Below are positions 12,458 through 24,439 of a stretch of 64,000 nucleotides of DNA, piece by piece. Both the position numbers and the translations under genes were made by a program. The DNA is taken from positions 5,774,609-5,838,608 of the forward strand of contig NC_051126.1 in the NCBI RefSeq assembly GCF_014839805.1. The letters are read 5' to 3'. This stretch comes from Manduca sexta (Eukaryota; Arthropoda; Insecta; Lepidoptera; Sphingidae). How positions within the stretch are numbered: position 1 is the first letter of the stretch; every line of letters starts with the position of its first letter. Below the pieces are notes generated by a model. The model was not told the origin of the DNA. It did no database searches and was given only the letters and a program-made list of their open reading frames with translations.

Positions 12458-12665
12458 ATAATGATTTCTTATGTTTACGCGAATGTTAGACATTGAATTT
12501 AAAGTAATTTTCGGATTCTATCGCGGTAATTAGTGTTTTATTTTCTCCCGACGTTTCGAAGACTTTGCAGCGTTCATGGTCACGGGGGGGACTGAGGTGT
12601 TGTTCATCCGTAAAGTCAAAGTTACAATATCTACCTACATTTTACAATTATACAACTTTTTAAAA
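12458..12665 (-). mobile_element. Penelope-type element 3'-end copy
   Basis: Read on the minus strand, it has CACCTCAGTCCCCCC, GTGACCATGAACGCTGC, CTTCGAAACGTCGGGAGAAA, a CCGCGATAGAATCCG stretch, and ends GCGTAAACATAAGAAATCAT. The order matches the end of the element at 58984-59520, which retains a GIY-YIG endonuclease. It is 5'-truncated with no coding sequence left. Downstream divergence blurs the exact ends. Confidence 0.65.
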
Positions 12666-13229
12666 TTTTTAGCTGTTGGTGGTCCGATCTATGCAGAATG
12701 AGCTCACAGTGTCTTGAAGTCTGGCAGCCGGTCTTTTGGGTTCCGATTTAAATAGAAATAAATATAAATGTTATACATCTACAAAAAATATATAAGGATT
12801 TTACACTATTTACTTACACGAAGATGTAGAGATACTCATAGTACTCTTAGGCTTTCTTGAGTTATTGTCCATTGTTGTTGGATCTATTAGGAACTCGATA
12901 ACTTTTTATTAGTAAAAGCCATAGATTTCTAGAGCTTTTGAGGCACCATATTTTACATGTATGTAATGTCGGTTTTTTATTGTCACAAGGTTTTTCAATA
13001 TTAACATAATATTTAATAAGATTAATGATATAAGAGCTAGTCCAACACTATTTCAAAGTAAAGAATATTTCCTTTGTGTAGTCATTTGTCTTTTTTTTCT
13101 ATGGTATAAATAATTAAATTTTTCGTATTACAGACCAATGAAACTACCCTAAATCTTTGAACCTTCTCCGTATTGGAAGGATGCTGTGGGTAGTTCTTTG
13201 CTTAAAAAACAAAATTTGCATTCGAAATT
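12666..13229. other. AT-rich non-coding stretch
   Basis: No gene or named repeat is recognised. Confidence 0.5.
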
Positions 13230-13310
13230 GGAACGAGAATGGCACGAGCGCCTGGGGCGGCGGCTGGCGCGCTACCGGCCGCACAATGCACACGCGCTAG
13301 CGATGATTCT
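13230..13310. promoter_or_regulatory. GC-rich patch
   Basis: A compact patch around GGGGCGGCGGCTGGCGCGCT lies in AT-rich DNA. It explains the 115-codon frame at 13186-13533. No motif allows a functional call. Confidence 0.2.
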
Positions 13311-14319
13311 AATTTCCATAATGTGGCATCACCTTTATCTTATAAAGTGCTTTCAAATAAATTCGTATGTTTTTATAACAATTCAGAAATACATGCAAAG
13401 GAAATGGTTAATTATTGAATTATACGGCATTTTAAACAAATTGTTATTCAATTTTTTATCTGCTGCAGATATAGGTAGAGTCGGCAAGTTTAGTATGCGG
13501 CGTGGTTTACTCGGATTGAGATTTGAGCAGTGATCAGTTGTAAACTAAATTGGACTAAGTTAATGTAGTATTCTAGACACAAAACTAAAAACTTTACTTG
13601 CACGGTAGATTGTCTGTTATTATAACGAGTAACGACTCATAACTATAATATTTTTTGGTAAATAAATATAATGAACTTAAAACATTTTTTATCAAAATTA
13701 AAATTATGTACAGTTTTTTTAACATGTGGTATTTAGTATATTGGTGCTGATTATTTTTCAAGTTCAGTTCATACTAATTACTTATGTACCTACTTTTTAA
13801 AATTTTACATATATATTGCAAAACTTTACCATCAACTATGTAGTAAGAACATAGTACGCCTTGCTTTATTCACTATTCCACGATTGTCGTACATTCTGTG
13901 GGTGTTAAATCCATTTTCATAATATTTCTCGTTTTGTCGCATCTACGTTCAAAATTATAGTAGTGTCACAGTTTGCGTGTTTGGGCGCCCGGGGCGACGC
14001 CATGTCAACGTCTGCTAAACGATTTTCGTGATATTAAACTTGTTCGTTTACCTTATCACAAATTATGAACTTACATTTGTGGGGTGTAGATCAATGTTGA
14101 TAATGTATTAATATATTATTGTTAATTTGATTTCATTATGGGGTAATTTTAAATGGTAATTATAACAAATCTGAAAAAGTAAACATTCGTTCGGCTCATA
14201 GAATTATAAGGTTTTCCCTATTTCAAAACGTTAAAGTGGGTGTTGAGAAGCTGTATAAGAATCTATAGCCATCGGAAAAATAATTTAGACGAAATGTTCG
14301 ATCCACCGCGCAGTTCTAC
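13311..14319. other. AT-rich non-coding stretch
   Basis: Nothing is recognised apart from a small GC-rich island at 13983-14001 (GGGCGCCCGGGGCGACGCC). Confidence 0.5.
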
Positions 14320-14530
14320 GTAATTGTTTGAACAATCCAATCAATGCCAATATATGCGTGGAACAGTGATTGTTACGATAAACAAACGCATGCGCAATTT
14401 GGTCGTTCAACTGATATAGCCGATATTAAATGACCGAGTAAGTATATAACGAGGCAATTTGTATCAATGCGCAGATCGGTGGTCATCACAGATTTCAAAG
14501 CGGCCGCCGCACCTGCTTATCCCTAAATAT
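14320..14530. promoter_or_regulatory. Candidate regulatory block
   Basis: A complex block ends in TTTCAAAGCGGCCGCCGCAC followed by CACCTG (an E-box) near 14510. TTCAAAG is a TCF/LEF-like word. There is no reading frame. The call is low confidence. Confidence 0.22.
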
Positions 14531-14639
14531 CGTATAATAACGCCTCCATTACACCTTCATTAAGGTATTTTGCATTTTATTTACATATGTGTAGAGCTTT
14601 AAACAGAATAAAGAGTGATGGTCTTCGTAAGATGTTTTT

Positions 14640-14790
14640 AAAGTCGAGGCATAATTTTCAGTGGCAAACCGCGGAATTTGCGGCGCGCGCGGCGGTTACA
14701 GTGCAGTGTAAGGAAACTATTTTTTATGAACGTTACGCAATTCCTGCGCATATCGTATTAAATGTTCGTAATTTCTGTAGAGCTAGGCGA
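14640..14790. promoter_or_regulatory. Candidate regulatory block with paired Runt-like words
   Basis: AACCGC (14667-14672) and GCGGTT (14692-14697) are opposed words of the Runt-domain type, spaced by 19 bases of GCG-rich sequence. A chance 81-codon frame (14587-14832) crosses the block. Confidence 0.22.
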
Positions 14791-16959
14791 TTGTTCCTAG
14801 GTTTGCTATTCTGTAAAGTTGAATTATTTTGAAAATTTAAGTATATTTCCAAAAGCTTTATATTTGCTTTCAATTTTATTTCTGAGTATTTGGACAAAAT
14901 TTAGCCTTTTTATTTTCGTATCCATACATCCATGTTTCATTGCTTTATTAACGAGTTCAGTTTATAAAAATAGTTCGATTCATCCTCATTCGAGTTGGCA
15001 TATTTCTCCAAACAATAACGACACAAAACAAATGACAAATGAATGGGTTCGTCTAGTTCTGAGTTAGTCAGCGAGGGGGCATCCATAACACGGGATTGTT
15101 CTGCCGACAATGGCCACGTTTACATTCACTCTGACAACGCGATGATTAGCCGGTTTAGAATACACAACTACGTGTTAATGTTATAAGTGTAGTCGCTAGT
15201 TTATTCTATAGAATAGGTCCCTGTTAATCAAAACGGAGTGAATTGCCAGACGATATTATTTAACAAGACTGTATTGGTCACAATACTTATGCGCGTCTCA
15301 TTATTTGTAGATTTGTGTTTATATTTCCTATCTCTCTGTCCTGGTCCGATTTTATAGACATGCATCCAAAATCGAGATATCTTTATTGGTATCGTATTTG
15401 ATTATCTTTTTAAGTTATAAAACATCCTATACTTATTATAATTATTATGAAATTACTTGTTTTGGCGGTTTGGTTTATTATCAAACCGAAACTGTTGAAA
15501 TTAACCGTTCTCATAGTACTTACTGTACCTATTTTTGTATCGGACGTTTAAAAAGGAACTGATAGATAAAAATGAAAGTGATATAACAAAAGAAACTTTT
15601 ATTTGTTAGATAAAATCGCAATGAGTCCGCAGATAGGCCGTGTGTCGTCTGTTACAAAAGGTGTTTTGTAAAAAACGAGCAGTGTCGTCAAAACGACCTA
15701 AGGGCGATGACACATTATCAGAGAGTAACTATGTATAGTGTGATCAAATTTACTATAATACATTAAAAAGTGAATGTCTTTTAACGATTAAACAAAATTA
15801 CTATTTTTGTGTGTTAGGTATCGAAATCTGTAAAATTGAATTTCTTGATCAAGAAGACAGTCAGTGTAATGCGTCATTTAATAAGTATCCATATATATAA
15901 ACTATATAGGTTGATAGGCATTTTTTCAAAATATGCAGATGCCTACAAACAACGGTTTTATTAAAGAGAAAATAACAAGCATCAAAATTAATATTATATT
16001 TTCTATCTGATCGTTTAGTCCAATAATATGTTCCGACCCTTAAAAATAGATTTCTCTATGCAAATGCGTATCTCGTGCACGCGACAGGTGACGTGCGGCA
16101 CCCTTAATTGTTTTTTATAATAATATTCAAATATTATGACGTTTTTTCTTGGGCGTTTTTGTGTCGGTGGATGGCGCGGGTGGCGTCCCAGGTGGTCTCT
16201 AAAAAACTGTTTCTTTCGCTGTAACAGCTTGTTGAGGAGCTATGTAAATGGAACTATGCATCTACACAATGCGTAAATTAATGACGACTGAATATGAGTG
16301 AGAAGTGATTTTACGATGTGGCGCAGTCGTCTGTTTCGTTGTTGTAGTTTGATAGTGGACGTTTTGGTGAAAAATTCCGATAGAATATACTACAAAGTTA
16401 AAATTTTAATTAATGTGAAATCAAAACACGTGTTTGAAATTAGCATTAGAAAGTTATTAAAAATTAAGTAATCGAAGATATTAAAAATTTAGTAAGATAT
16501 TAAACATTAACACGCATGTATGACAGTATCTATGTTGCTATTTATTTATCTAGCTTATAAATTATTGTAACCCCCATAAAACTGAAATAATGCAAGTGTT
16601 TGACATACCAATATATTACAGGTTCGTCAACCAGCTGTTACTTGTCCGTGCATTTTGAAAATGCACATACACATGTCTCGAAAACATACAAGTGTCGCGA
16701 CACGATGTGCGTTTTTTACTTTGTGAAACAGGAAGGATTAGTTTAACAACTGGATGAATATTTTTTGCTAATGCTTAGTAAAAAAAGTAGCTGATAATAT
16801 TTTGTTTAAAGTATTTTAGACATGTTACAGCATATAGACTTAACATATAAAAGTTGTTTTATCTGACTATCGGCTTTAATACAAACAATGGTAAACATAA
16901 CAACGTACGGTTAAACTTTGTGATTAACTAAATGTTTAGTGACTTATTCAATCTTGTGG
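14791..16959. other. Mostly AT-rich non-coding stretch
   Basis: No gene or named repeat is recognised. A complex patch at 15070-15165 (CATCCATAACACGGGATTG, ATTAGCCGGTTTAG) and another near 16070-16200 (GATGGCGCGGGTGGCGTCCC) might be regulatory. Confidence 0.45.
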
Positions 16960-17120
16960 ATAGTAACAGGTCGTGCAGAGCGGTCTGTTTGGCGAGCGGC
17001 GCGGCGCGGCGTGTGCGCATAGCGTGCAGCCCTCTGTCTGCGCACCTGCCGCTTGCCGCACAATTATTTGGTCATTAGTCGATACCACTCGCCGAAACGA
17101 AATTATTGTGCTAGGCTCCC
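16960..17120. promoter_or_regulatory. CpG-rich patch
   Basis: Contains GGCGAGCGGCGCGGCGCGGC. Four overlapping frames of 62 to 71 codons on both strands come from stop-poor composition. It is the first of many GC-rich patches running to about 23.2 kb. Confidence 0.22.
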
Positions 17121-17739
17121 GAACCATAAACTCTGCTGTTGTAATCAGTATAAAAATTGTCACGAAATAGTGAACGTTTACAAAATTATCGATTTTTTAG
17201 AAGAAGAGCCGTTAGATTATGTTGTTTGTAGAAATAGATATAGTTTATTATGTTTTCTATAACCATAGAAGCGAATCATAAAATATAGTATTGAGATAAC
17301 CTTAGTTATAGACAAAACATAATGTGAATGTACTCGTAAATGGTAACAATAGTAAACAATACGCTGAGCTGCTACGTGAAACGTAGAGCTGTAAAAAAAG
17401 AACATAGTCGTACTCGCCGGCTTTTCAGTTACAACTAAAGCGTCATAATGTCCTGTACACTCCAGTTTGTATTATACTTATTATTTGTTTGTGATAGTAT
17501 CTGCTATATTTCGTACACCGCTAGGTTGCAATAAAATTACAGATGGTGAAAAGTTCTCTGATAATTTACTTTGAGTGGAATTATGATGTATCGGAATTCG
17601 AAATAAGTTCGTGTTATGATGACATCTATTAAAGCCTGTGAAAAATTAAATTGACAACTTTATAGTGGCTGAAGAAAAACCCACGAAATAATCCTGTTAT
17701 AGCACATCTCCGATGTGGTCTGATATTTATCTTATAATT

Positions 17740-17910
17740 GCAGGTCGGATTCATCAGGAGCTTGAGCGCTGGATTGTCGAGGATAGTGTGAGGTCGAGGA
17801 CACAATGGGCGCCCCCCGCCGTATTGTGCGCTAATGTATGCGCGTGCGCCGGCCGCGGTGTCGGCGACAGCGCCCGCGACCCCACAACACAAACATTTCA
17901 ACGCATCTAA
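17740..17910. promoter_or_regulatory. CpG-rich patch
   Basis: Contains GTGCGCCGGCCGCGGTGTCG and lies in AT-rich DNA. The 99-codon minus frame (17629-17928) and 65-codon plus frame here overlap each other and neither resembles a protein family. Confidence 0.22.
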
Positions 17911-18307
17911 TTTATTGTCGTGTCTCACCGAGCACGCAAAAAATATTCACTTAATGTACGGTTTAACTCAAACCACAAATATAAAATAAATAAAATATTT
18001 TATGTCGCGTGCTACAAATAAACCTATAGATTTGGAAGCTCGATTAATCTATTTTTTTGAAGTAGAGGAAAACTAAGTTTGCCCAGTTTTTATGCATTGG
18101 ATACCTTATCTGTTGATGAAAAACTAAGAAACTTGGCGTTGATGGTTGAAACTTAAACCCTATTTGCATTCCGTGCATTTCGCAAAATTTGATTCTTAGA
18201 AACACTTTAAGTAATGTTGTATTGATTATAATAATATGCGTAAGATATCGATGCGTATGAGATTTGAAATAAGTAGGAACATTGTGAAAAAAATTACAAA
18301 GTGTTAT

Positions 18308-18350
18308 TAATTAAATGTGATATTTTTTAAAAAATTATCACATTTAATTA
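18308..18350. repeat. AT-rich near-perfect hairpin
   Basis: TAATTAAATGTGATA (18308-18322) and TATCACATTTAATTA (18336-18350) pair perfectly. The interior T6/A6 extends the stem to about 21 bp with a one-base bulge and no loop. No flanking duplication is evident. Confidence 0.75.
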
Positions 18351-19059
18351 TTTCATACTCTCGAACCTGTATACCGAATTTTTATGACCAATAAGCCCAA
18401 ACATTATCAGCAAATAAATCAATTCAACAAACATCTCACCCGTAAATAAGTATCAAAACAAATAATTCTTTCAGGGCGGTAACGTTTGACGACTTTATGG
18501 CTTGCATTAATTTTATTACGTCAAAAACGCACGTAGTGGAACTGCATATTAAGAAGAATTGAATATATGGAACCGAGTGTGGATGACTCAGTTGTTGAGA
18601 GCAATTTTGAATATTATAATATGTAAACTTGTTATTGCTGGGTGGAGTTGTTTTGTTGTGTCTCTATATAATTAGTGACGTTTATTATACATAGAGAACA
18701 ATCATTTTGTGTATAAATATGTTAATTGTTATGGGCAATATATGATGCATCAAAAAGTACATTGTGTTGAGATTTTCGAACTGATTGTAAACTACTTGAT
18801 GATAATATTATACAAATAAATAACATGATTTTTGAAAAGATAAACGGTAATATTAAAGTCGTTTACTTTTAGAGCTCGGACGATAAAAACTTCGAGCTAT
18901 TTTATAGTATTTAAAGCATGTTAATTTATTGGCTCAGTGTTAATAGGTTAAAAAACATAAACTAAACCACACACGCACTTTTCCATAAAATAAATCGTTT
19001 CCATACGATAATCACAATTAATTCAACACGACGTAGATAAACGTTGAATCTCGTCAAAA

Positions 19060-19300
19060 ACAAGCCGCGGTGAACACGGCGGCGTGAAACGGAACAAAAT
19101 AATTTCGCGACAACCAAGTAATATTGGATGTTTATTTTCTATTGTATTTGTTCAATTTGTGTTGGAATGCGAACGTGGCCACCCAGGGCTGGGAGATGGT
19201 TTGGCTGTACTGCTCAATTGGTTGGTGGCAAAAACTGCATTTGCATAGAGTACTCGATTCTTGCCGCGATAGTGGCCACCGCGAGCTCTTCTTACAATCC
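19060..19300. promoter_or_regulatory. Complex block with repeated GTGGCCACC and octamer word
   Basis: GTGGCCACC occurs at about 19176 and again at about 19272, flanking a core with the octamer-type word ATTTGCAT. Two short frames (61 and 71 codons) overlap and carry no domain. The call is a candidate enhancer. Confidence 0.25.
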
Positions 19301-19430
19301 AGCACTTAAGAATATTGGATATGGCATTATATTAAAGGCTTAAGTGTGTTCCGTATACGGAATTGAATGACAAAGCTTGTGAGGAGAAAATATTAATCTG
19401 ATGAACGAGAAGCTTGCTCACAAATGGTAG

Positions 19431-19462
19431 TTCGATAACACGAGGATGCTTGTGTTATCGAA
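19431..19462. repeat. Hairpin with 11-bp perfect stem
   Basis: TTCGATAACAC and GTGTTATCGAA flank a 10-base loop. It lies at the right end of a complex block. Role unknown. Confidence 0.7.
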
Positions 19463-19599
19463 ATGATCAAATCAGTGCTTTATTATTGCAAAATTCATAT
19501 ATTTTTTTATCCTTAGCGTTTTGCTTAGATGATGAGTGGAACAATCGTTTGCAGCACATTTAGGTTTCTGCAACAGAATTCTTAATTCGATATCTATAA

Positions 19600-19890
19600 A
19601 GTGTAATGAAACATGTGTGTTCATTTTCGCTTCGGAACACACGTCATAAGTTTCCCAAGAATGTGGGGGGCGATGGGCATATTTTGGCGTCGACATCTGT
19701 TAGAGATCAGCGCTAAATATGTTATATAAAAATAACAGAAAAATACATAATTTCATACTATGAAATAACATATTATGAGTGTGACGCGGCCCCGCGTGCG
19801 CTCGGTTCCTACACGACTCCACGCTAGCAGTGACAAATGTCGATGCCACCCACTGCACGCACGACCCTGACTGCACCATCGGCCAATACA
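19600..19890. promoter_or_regulatory. Complex GC-richer block
   Basis: Includes GTGGGGGGCGATGGGCAT and GTGACGCGGCCCCGCGTGCG. Two minus-strand frames (74 and 64 codons) have no recognisable features. Probably non-coding regulatory or neutral GC-rich DNA. Confidence 0.22.
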
Positions 19891-20089
19891 ACACATATTT
19901 ATTTATACCCGCTTTTATTTGTTTAAATCACATTCCCCATCGCCAATCTCGCCAGATTTAAAACTAAATTATACTTTTGATCCACTTAAAATTCTTCATC
20001 AAATGAGTATGTAAAGCAAATTCCTATACGTTGTTTTATTGGGATACTTAATTGGCCGGCAAGTGTAAATTAGAGGATAATATAGATTG

Positions 20090-20250
20090 TTCCAAGGTTC
20101 AAAGGACGTTCGAGGATCTTGACTTTAATCTTTATAAGGATTAAGGTCGCGCCGGCAAAAAGAGGCATTATTATACGGACGCGGACCTAATTGCATTGAT
20201 TTATTCTATTTGGTCAATAATGCGATTCATTTTTCTAAATATGACCTAAT
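20090..20250. promoter_or_regulatory. Complex block, candidate enhancer
   Basis: The block has AATCTTTATAAGGATTAAGG (an imperfect dyad) and the recurring words ATGACCTAATTGGAT and GGACCTAATTGCATTG (CCTAATTG twice, about 55 bp apart). Repeated homeodomain-like words in complex DNA support a regulatory reading. Confidence 0.28.
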
Positions 20251-20459
20251 TGGATCCACTTGAAATAGATGTATTAGTCAAAGCTACAATAATGTCATTG
20301 TATAATATATTTGATAAATATGTATAATTAATGATAATTTGTTACCAGAAAAAAAATTACAACTGTGGGCGATTAAGTTATATAATACAAAAGAACTAAC
20401 AGGCGCAAATGAATTGTGATTTGTTAAAAAAAAATTGTAAACAGTTCATAAAGAAGGTT

Positions 20460-20690
20460 TTCTCATCGCGGTTGTCATCGCGTTAGAGTCGCTGGTAGAC
20501 ATTCCGAGGTTCATTATCCGAGCGCATTCCCGAGGTAAAATTATTTATTTTGTGCGGGGCGTGAGTTACCGGCCGACACGCCCCTTCGTTACTATGTTAA
20601 TTCAGGCTACCATACCTGCTCCTGCTCCATTCTAACGCTGACGCCGCGCCGATCATCCTTCATGTTTAGATTAAAATCGCTTAGGGTTTT
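20460..20690. promoter_or_regulatory. Complex block, candidate enhancer
   Basis: Contains GTGCGGGGCGTGAGTTACCG, CGACACGCCCCTTCG and GACGCCGCGCCGATCATC. The words GGGGCGTG and CACGCCCC are inverted relative to each other, about 30 bp apart. There is no frame of note. Confidence 0.27.
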
Positions 20691-20939
20691 AATCCTGATT
20701 AATTTTAGAAGTAAACAACCCGGGCCCTTAGTCACATCTGAACCTATAGTGAGTATGTTTAAATACACGTGATATTTTTGTAACATTTGATTATAAGGTA
20801 AATTTTGTGATGATACGTTACAATTGACCTTAATTTACTTGTCACATTTCAATACAATGTAAAATCCAATTTATCGGGCAACATAGTGACAACAAAAAAT
20901 ATGTGATGTGTAATTGGTTATTAAAAAGCGCATATATCA

Positions 20940-21150
20940 CGGGCGCTAGGGAGGCGCTCGCGTGGGAGACGGGACCGGCGGGACCGGCGGGACGTGATTT
21001 GTGAGGTACCGCACACGGTCCTCGGCCGCGCCGCGCTGCGCCACGCCGCGCGTCGGAACGCAGGCACGCCCCTTCATTAACATGCTAATACTGATTTTGG
21101 AGCAATCGGGATGCGCTTCGCGTTCCTCTCCTACAATCAACACTAATAAA
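20940..21150. promoter_or_regulatory. CpG-rich block with 9-bp tandem repeat
   Basis: GGGACCGGC repeats nearly three times at 20972-20994, followed by CGGCCGCGCCGCGCTGCGCC. The 130-codon minus-strand frame (20946-21338), among the longest here, starts in AT-rich DNA and ends in this block; its PPVPPVP end is just the 9-bp repeat translated. No domain is visible. Confidence 0.27.
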
Positions 21151-21579
21151 GACCATAGGTGTTGACCGTGCCCATTAACTTTATATGGGTAGAAAGCACA
21201 ATGGTTACACTGTTGGACGCAATGTAGGGTTACTGTGTCCGTATGAAATTGTTGAGGGTCTTTAATCTCTGTGTATATTTGCTTAGAGCCTCTGCGGATT
21301 TCTAGGGAATTAAAAATCAGGTGCGAAATAAACAACACATAGATGTTGATTTATAAATAAATTGATAATAATGTAGCTTCCAGACAATTTTTGAGCTATT
21401 TATAGGTTATGGTGTTTAGCCGTAATAAATATTGGAATGGCAGTATGATATAATACTGGTTAATGGGGTCTTTAGGGAACAAGCTCGGATTTGCAAACAC
21501 ACTTTTATCTAAATACACATTAGGGATGTTGAAAAATGTCTGCAATTAATATAGTATTTTTGACAAGTATATACAGATG

Positions 21580-21740
21580 TAAGGGATCATCGGTCGTGCG
21601 TGTGGGCACACCGCACGAGGGAGGCGGCGTGTGGCGCGGCCTCGCTGCAGACGACAATGCGTGCTGTGGTAATGTATGCACGTCGGGGAGGTCCGCGCAA
21701 TCGTGGGAAGTCGATATCGTCGTGTCGCGATCTCACTCTT
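21580..21740. promoter_or_regulatory. CpG-rich block
   Basis: Contains GGGAGGCGGCGTGTGGCGCG and an 88-codon chance frame. Part of the 17-23 kb GC-rich cluster. Confidence 0.22.
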
Positions 21741-21901
21741 TACTTACACAGATTGTACCACAGAGACCTTTAGCATTAATTTATATCGAAAAAAGTATGT
21801 AGCAGTATTTCATGCTCTATGATTATTTTCGATGAGTAACAGTATCATTGTTCGAATAGATAGAGTATGTTTCTGTGTGGAACTTTGCTCTCACCACTAC
21901 G

Positions 21902-21927
21902 CGCTACGTCTCGTAGCTCTCGTAGCG
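21902..21927. repeat. Short inverted repeat CGCTACG/CGTAGCG
   Basis: 7-bp arms flank a 12-base spacer that itself contains CGTAG, giving three related words within 26 bases. Could be a dyad binding site or chance. Confidence 0.5.
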
Positions 21928-22009
21928 ACGACTCGTGGTACAATGATCATAACTTAGTCAATCATTTACATACAGTTTTTGTATTTTGTAATCATACAGT
22001 GCGTATTTT

Positions 22010-22370
22010 AATTGGGCGCGATTAAATCTTAATAAATCGGTCGGTGTTCCCACACGCGTTTCGAACTCTCGCAATTATGCCGACGGCGCGTGTGTTGTAA
22101 TTTGGCGATGGCCGCGGGCAAAACTGAGAAATTGCATTCAGTTTCAGCTGAGCCTTTTGCTAAATACTAAAAGCGACGCATCGCGTGCGCCGCCGCAGCC
22201 GCATCGCGCTATAGATGAGTGCTGCTGCGCCGCCCGCTCTGCTCCCGCGCCACCGCGGCCGACCGCAAATGCGCGGCGGCCACTTGAAATGCACTACCCA
22301 ATTACCAATCGTAAATTCGAATGCGACTAAATTAATGATGCCTGCAAACTCTGTACGGCACACGTTCTTA
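22010..22370. promoter_or_regulatory. Long GC-rich block, candidate enhancer
   Basis: About 350 bases of complex sequence: GCCGACGGCGCGTG, then CGTGCGCCGCCGCAGCCGC, then a homeodomain-rich right flank (CCCAATTACC, AAATTAATGATG). Frames of 67 and 61 codons on opposite strands are shadows of the composition. Confidence 0.27.
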
Positions 22371-22579
22371 TTCAGGTGTTTTATTTTTAGGATAGGATAG
22401 GTATTTTTATGTTATAATATTTTCACGGATACAACGTACACGTAAAGTACTTTAGAAAACAGAATAAAGTATCCTTTTGTGTATTGTAACTAATAGTTTA
22501 ATTTAAGTAAAAGTGATTAAATAAATAAAACGCATAAATAAGTAAAGGATTTAATTGACCCAAAGTCGGTTTAATTTAC

Positions 22580-22960
22580 TTTGACTGTTATATTAAACAC
22601 CGGCTCCGGCCAGTGTTTTGGGTTACGGCGAGCTTATTTCGGCACACACAGCGGCATCCGCGTCGAAAACTAATTTATATTGGAATGTGATATACGCGCA
22701 GGCCCGGCGAGTCGCCCCGGGGCACGCGCCACTCGGCCACTTTTAATCACCTTAACCCTAACTTAAGTGCCGGTGAAGCACTACCGACGGTCAGACCACT
22801 TGCATCGCCGTGCCGCGCCGGCGCAGGCGCCACCAGCCCACCCGACCTTATTATACTCGATTCAAATTCACCGACATCATCTTTCGCCTTACCGCAAAAT
22901 GTTAGGCACTCAATTTTTTTTAGATTTTTTAAAATTTGATATGGATAATACCAGATTGGA
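22580..22960. promoter_or_regulatory. Long GC-rich block, candidate enhancer or exon-like island
   Basis: Contains ACCGGCTCCGGCCAGTG, CGAGTCGCCCCGGGGCACGC, CTTAACCCTAACTTAAG and GTGCCGCGCCGGCGCAGGCG. A 97-codon minus frame (22747-23040) and a 72-codon plus frame cross it. Neither has a recognisable domain or convincing splice context. Confidence 0.27.
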
Positions 22961-23049
22961 GGTTTGTTTGGAGTTATTTCACTGATGCAACGACCGAGGG
23001 GCAATGGTAGGTCGTAGTCATTGTAAATCGATTTAGACATTCCCGTGAC

Positions 23050-23160
23050 AGTTTTTTTGCGAGTAAGTTCCAGAGTCGAGTTGAGACCGTTGTCACGGTC
23101 GACTTGACCACAAATGCGATTCTCACGCTGACGGCGCCGGCGCCGGTAACTACCTATACC
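23050..23160. promoter_or_regulatory. GC-rich dyad-containing block
   Basis: GACCGT-TGTC-ACGGTC is a small hairpin at about 23085-23100. Downstream, GGCGCCGGCGCCGG (23133-23146) is a self-complementary run. Last member of the dense cluster. Confidence 0.28.
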
Positions 23161-24439
23161 TATTCGATTTAATTATATTGCGTAATTATAGAACATTATA
23201 TTGCTCATTATATTTTATTAGGTTAATTAATTTCAACTCTAGGTAGAGATGATTTATAAATTTTGCTTGCTTATAATAAAAATGGCACAAAAGATGATCC
23301 GAAATTATTCGTAACAATCCGTTTGATCATATATTTTTATTTCGACAAATGAAAAGAAAACAAGTACCGCAAGTAGACCACGAATTGCCCGTCTAGATAC
23401 ACCTTAAAGAGTTAAGCGTGAGGAATGCTTGCGGTTTCCGACTTGAAGGCACAATTCACCTAGGGTTGCCTACACACAATGAATACAAATAATGAGTATA
23501 TATAACTTTCAAATAATTGCATAATATAACTTTTACTGGTGTTGGAATATATTAAACTAATGTTTATTTATTTATGACTGTATAACAACAAGAAGACTTC
23601 CTATGAGAGGGTTTCAGGGTGTGAATTACACGAATAAGAATAAAAAAAGGTTACAAAAATTAGCAAACATTTGATAATGTATATAGGGGAAGGAAGGTTA
23701 GTGTTTATTTCAAATAACTGATTTTGCGCTTATGTTTGACATGTGTTTAAATTATAATATTGCTCTAGAGCAACGTACTGTGATTTAGACAGACTATGTC
23801 CATGTTACGGAAATAAAGCGCAATTTATGGACGCTTTGTTTCGTTTCATCTCTGTATATAGACAGCTGCAGCGTGTAGCAGCCCTATTGGCGCCGATTAT
23901 TCGCCGTGCTGTGATAAAAGCTGTTTCGTTTGAAGTAGTCCGGCAAAGAAAGAATTTGTTTAAAGATTGTCTTTAAGCGTATAATTAAACGTCATACTTA
24001 GTTTAGATTTTGAACTGGTATCCGCACTTTTTATGCGGCGCGTCCGAATATAACCGTTAATCCGAAATTTTCTGCGACGAATTTTACGAAATGTTTGTTT
24101 TAAAATGGGCAACAAGGCCAAAAACGTTAACGAACACTAGAACAGTATCGATGACTGCGTTCAACTAAATACAAAAGTCACACTTATTACTCTGTTTTTA
24201 GAATCGGCCACTATTTACCGCTTTTAATTTATTGTGGGATTTCTCTAAAAATATTTATGCTTAATTCCGTAACTTATTAATTAGATTGCTTTATTTGAAA
24301 AAATTCCCAAGATTAGGCAACAATTAAATATTAATAAAGTGATGAATAATTTTTCAACATCTATACTTAAACCTTAAAGGTTACATTTTTTGCAAAAAAA
24401 CTAATTCTAGACTGTGTAATGTTCTGATTTAATCATAAA
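23161..24439. other. AT-rich non-coding stretch
   Basis: No gene or named repeat is recognised. Confidence 0.5.

Noticed and set aside
20946..21338. 130-codon minus-strand frame with a PPVPPVP end
   Set aside because: The proline-rich end is the 9-bp GGGACCGGC repeat translated; the remainder has no protein-like features.
22780..22985. Opposed frames over the 22.6-23.0 kb GC-rich block as an exon
   Set aside because: Frames are open on both strands in different phases and no splice-bounded conserved-looking peptide can be read.
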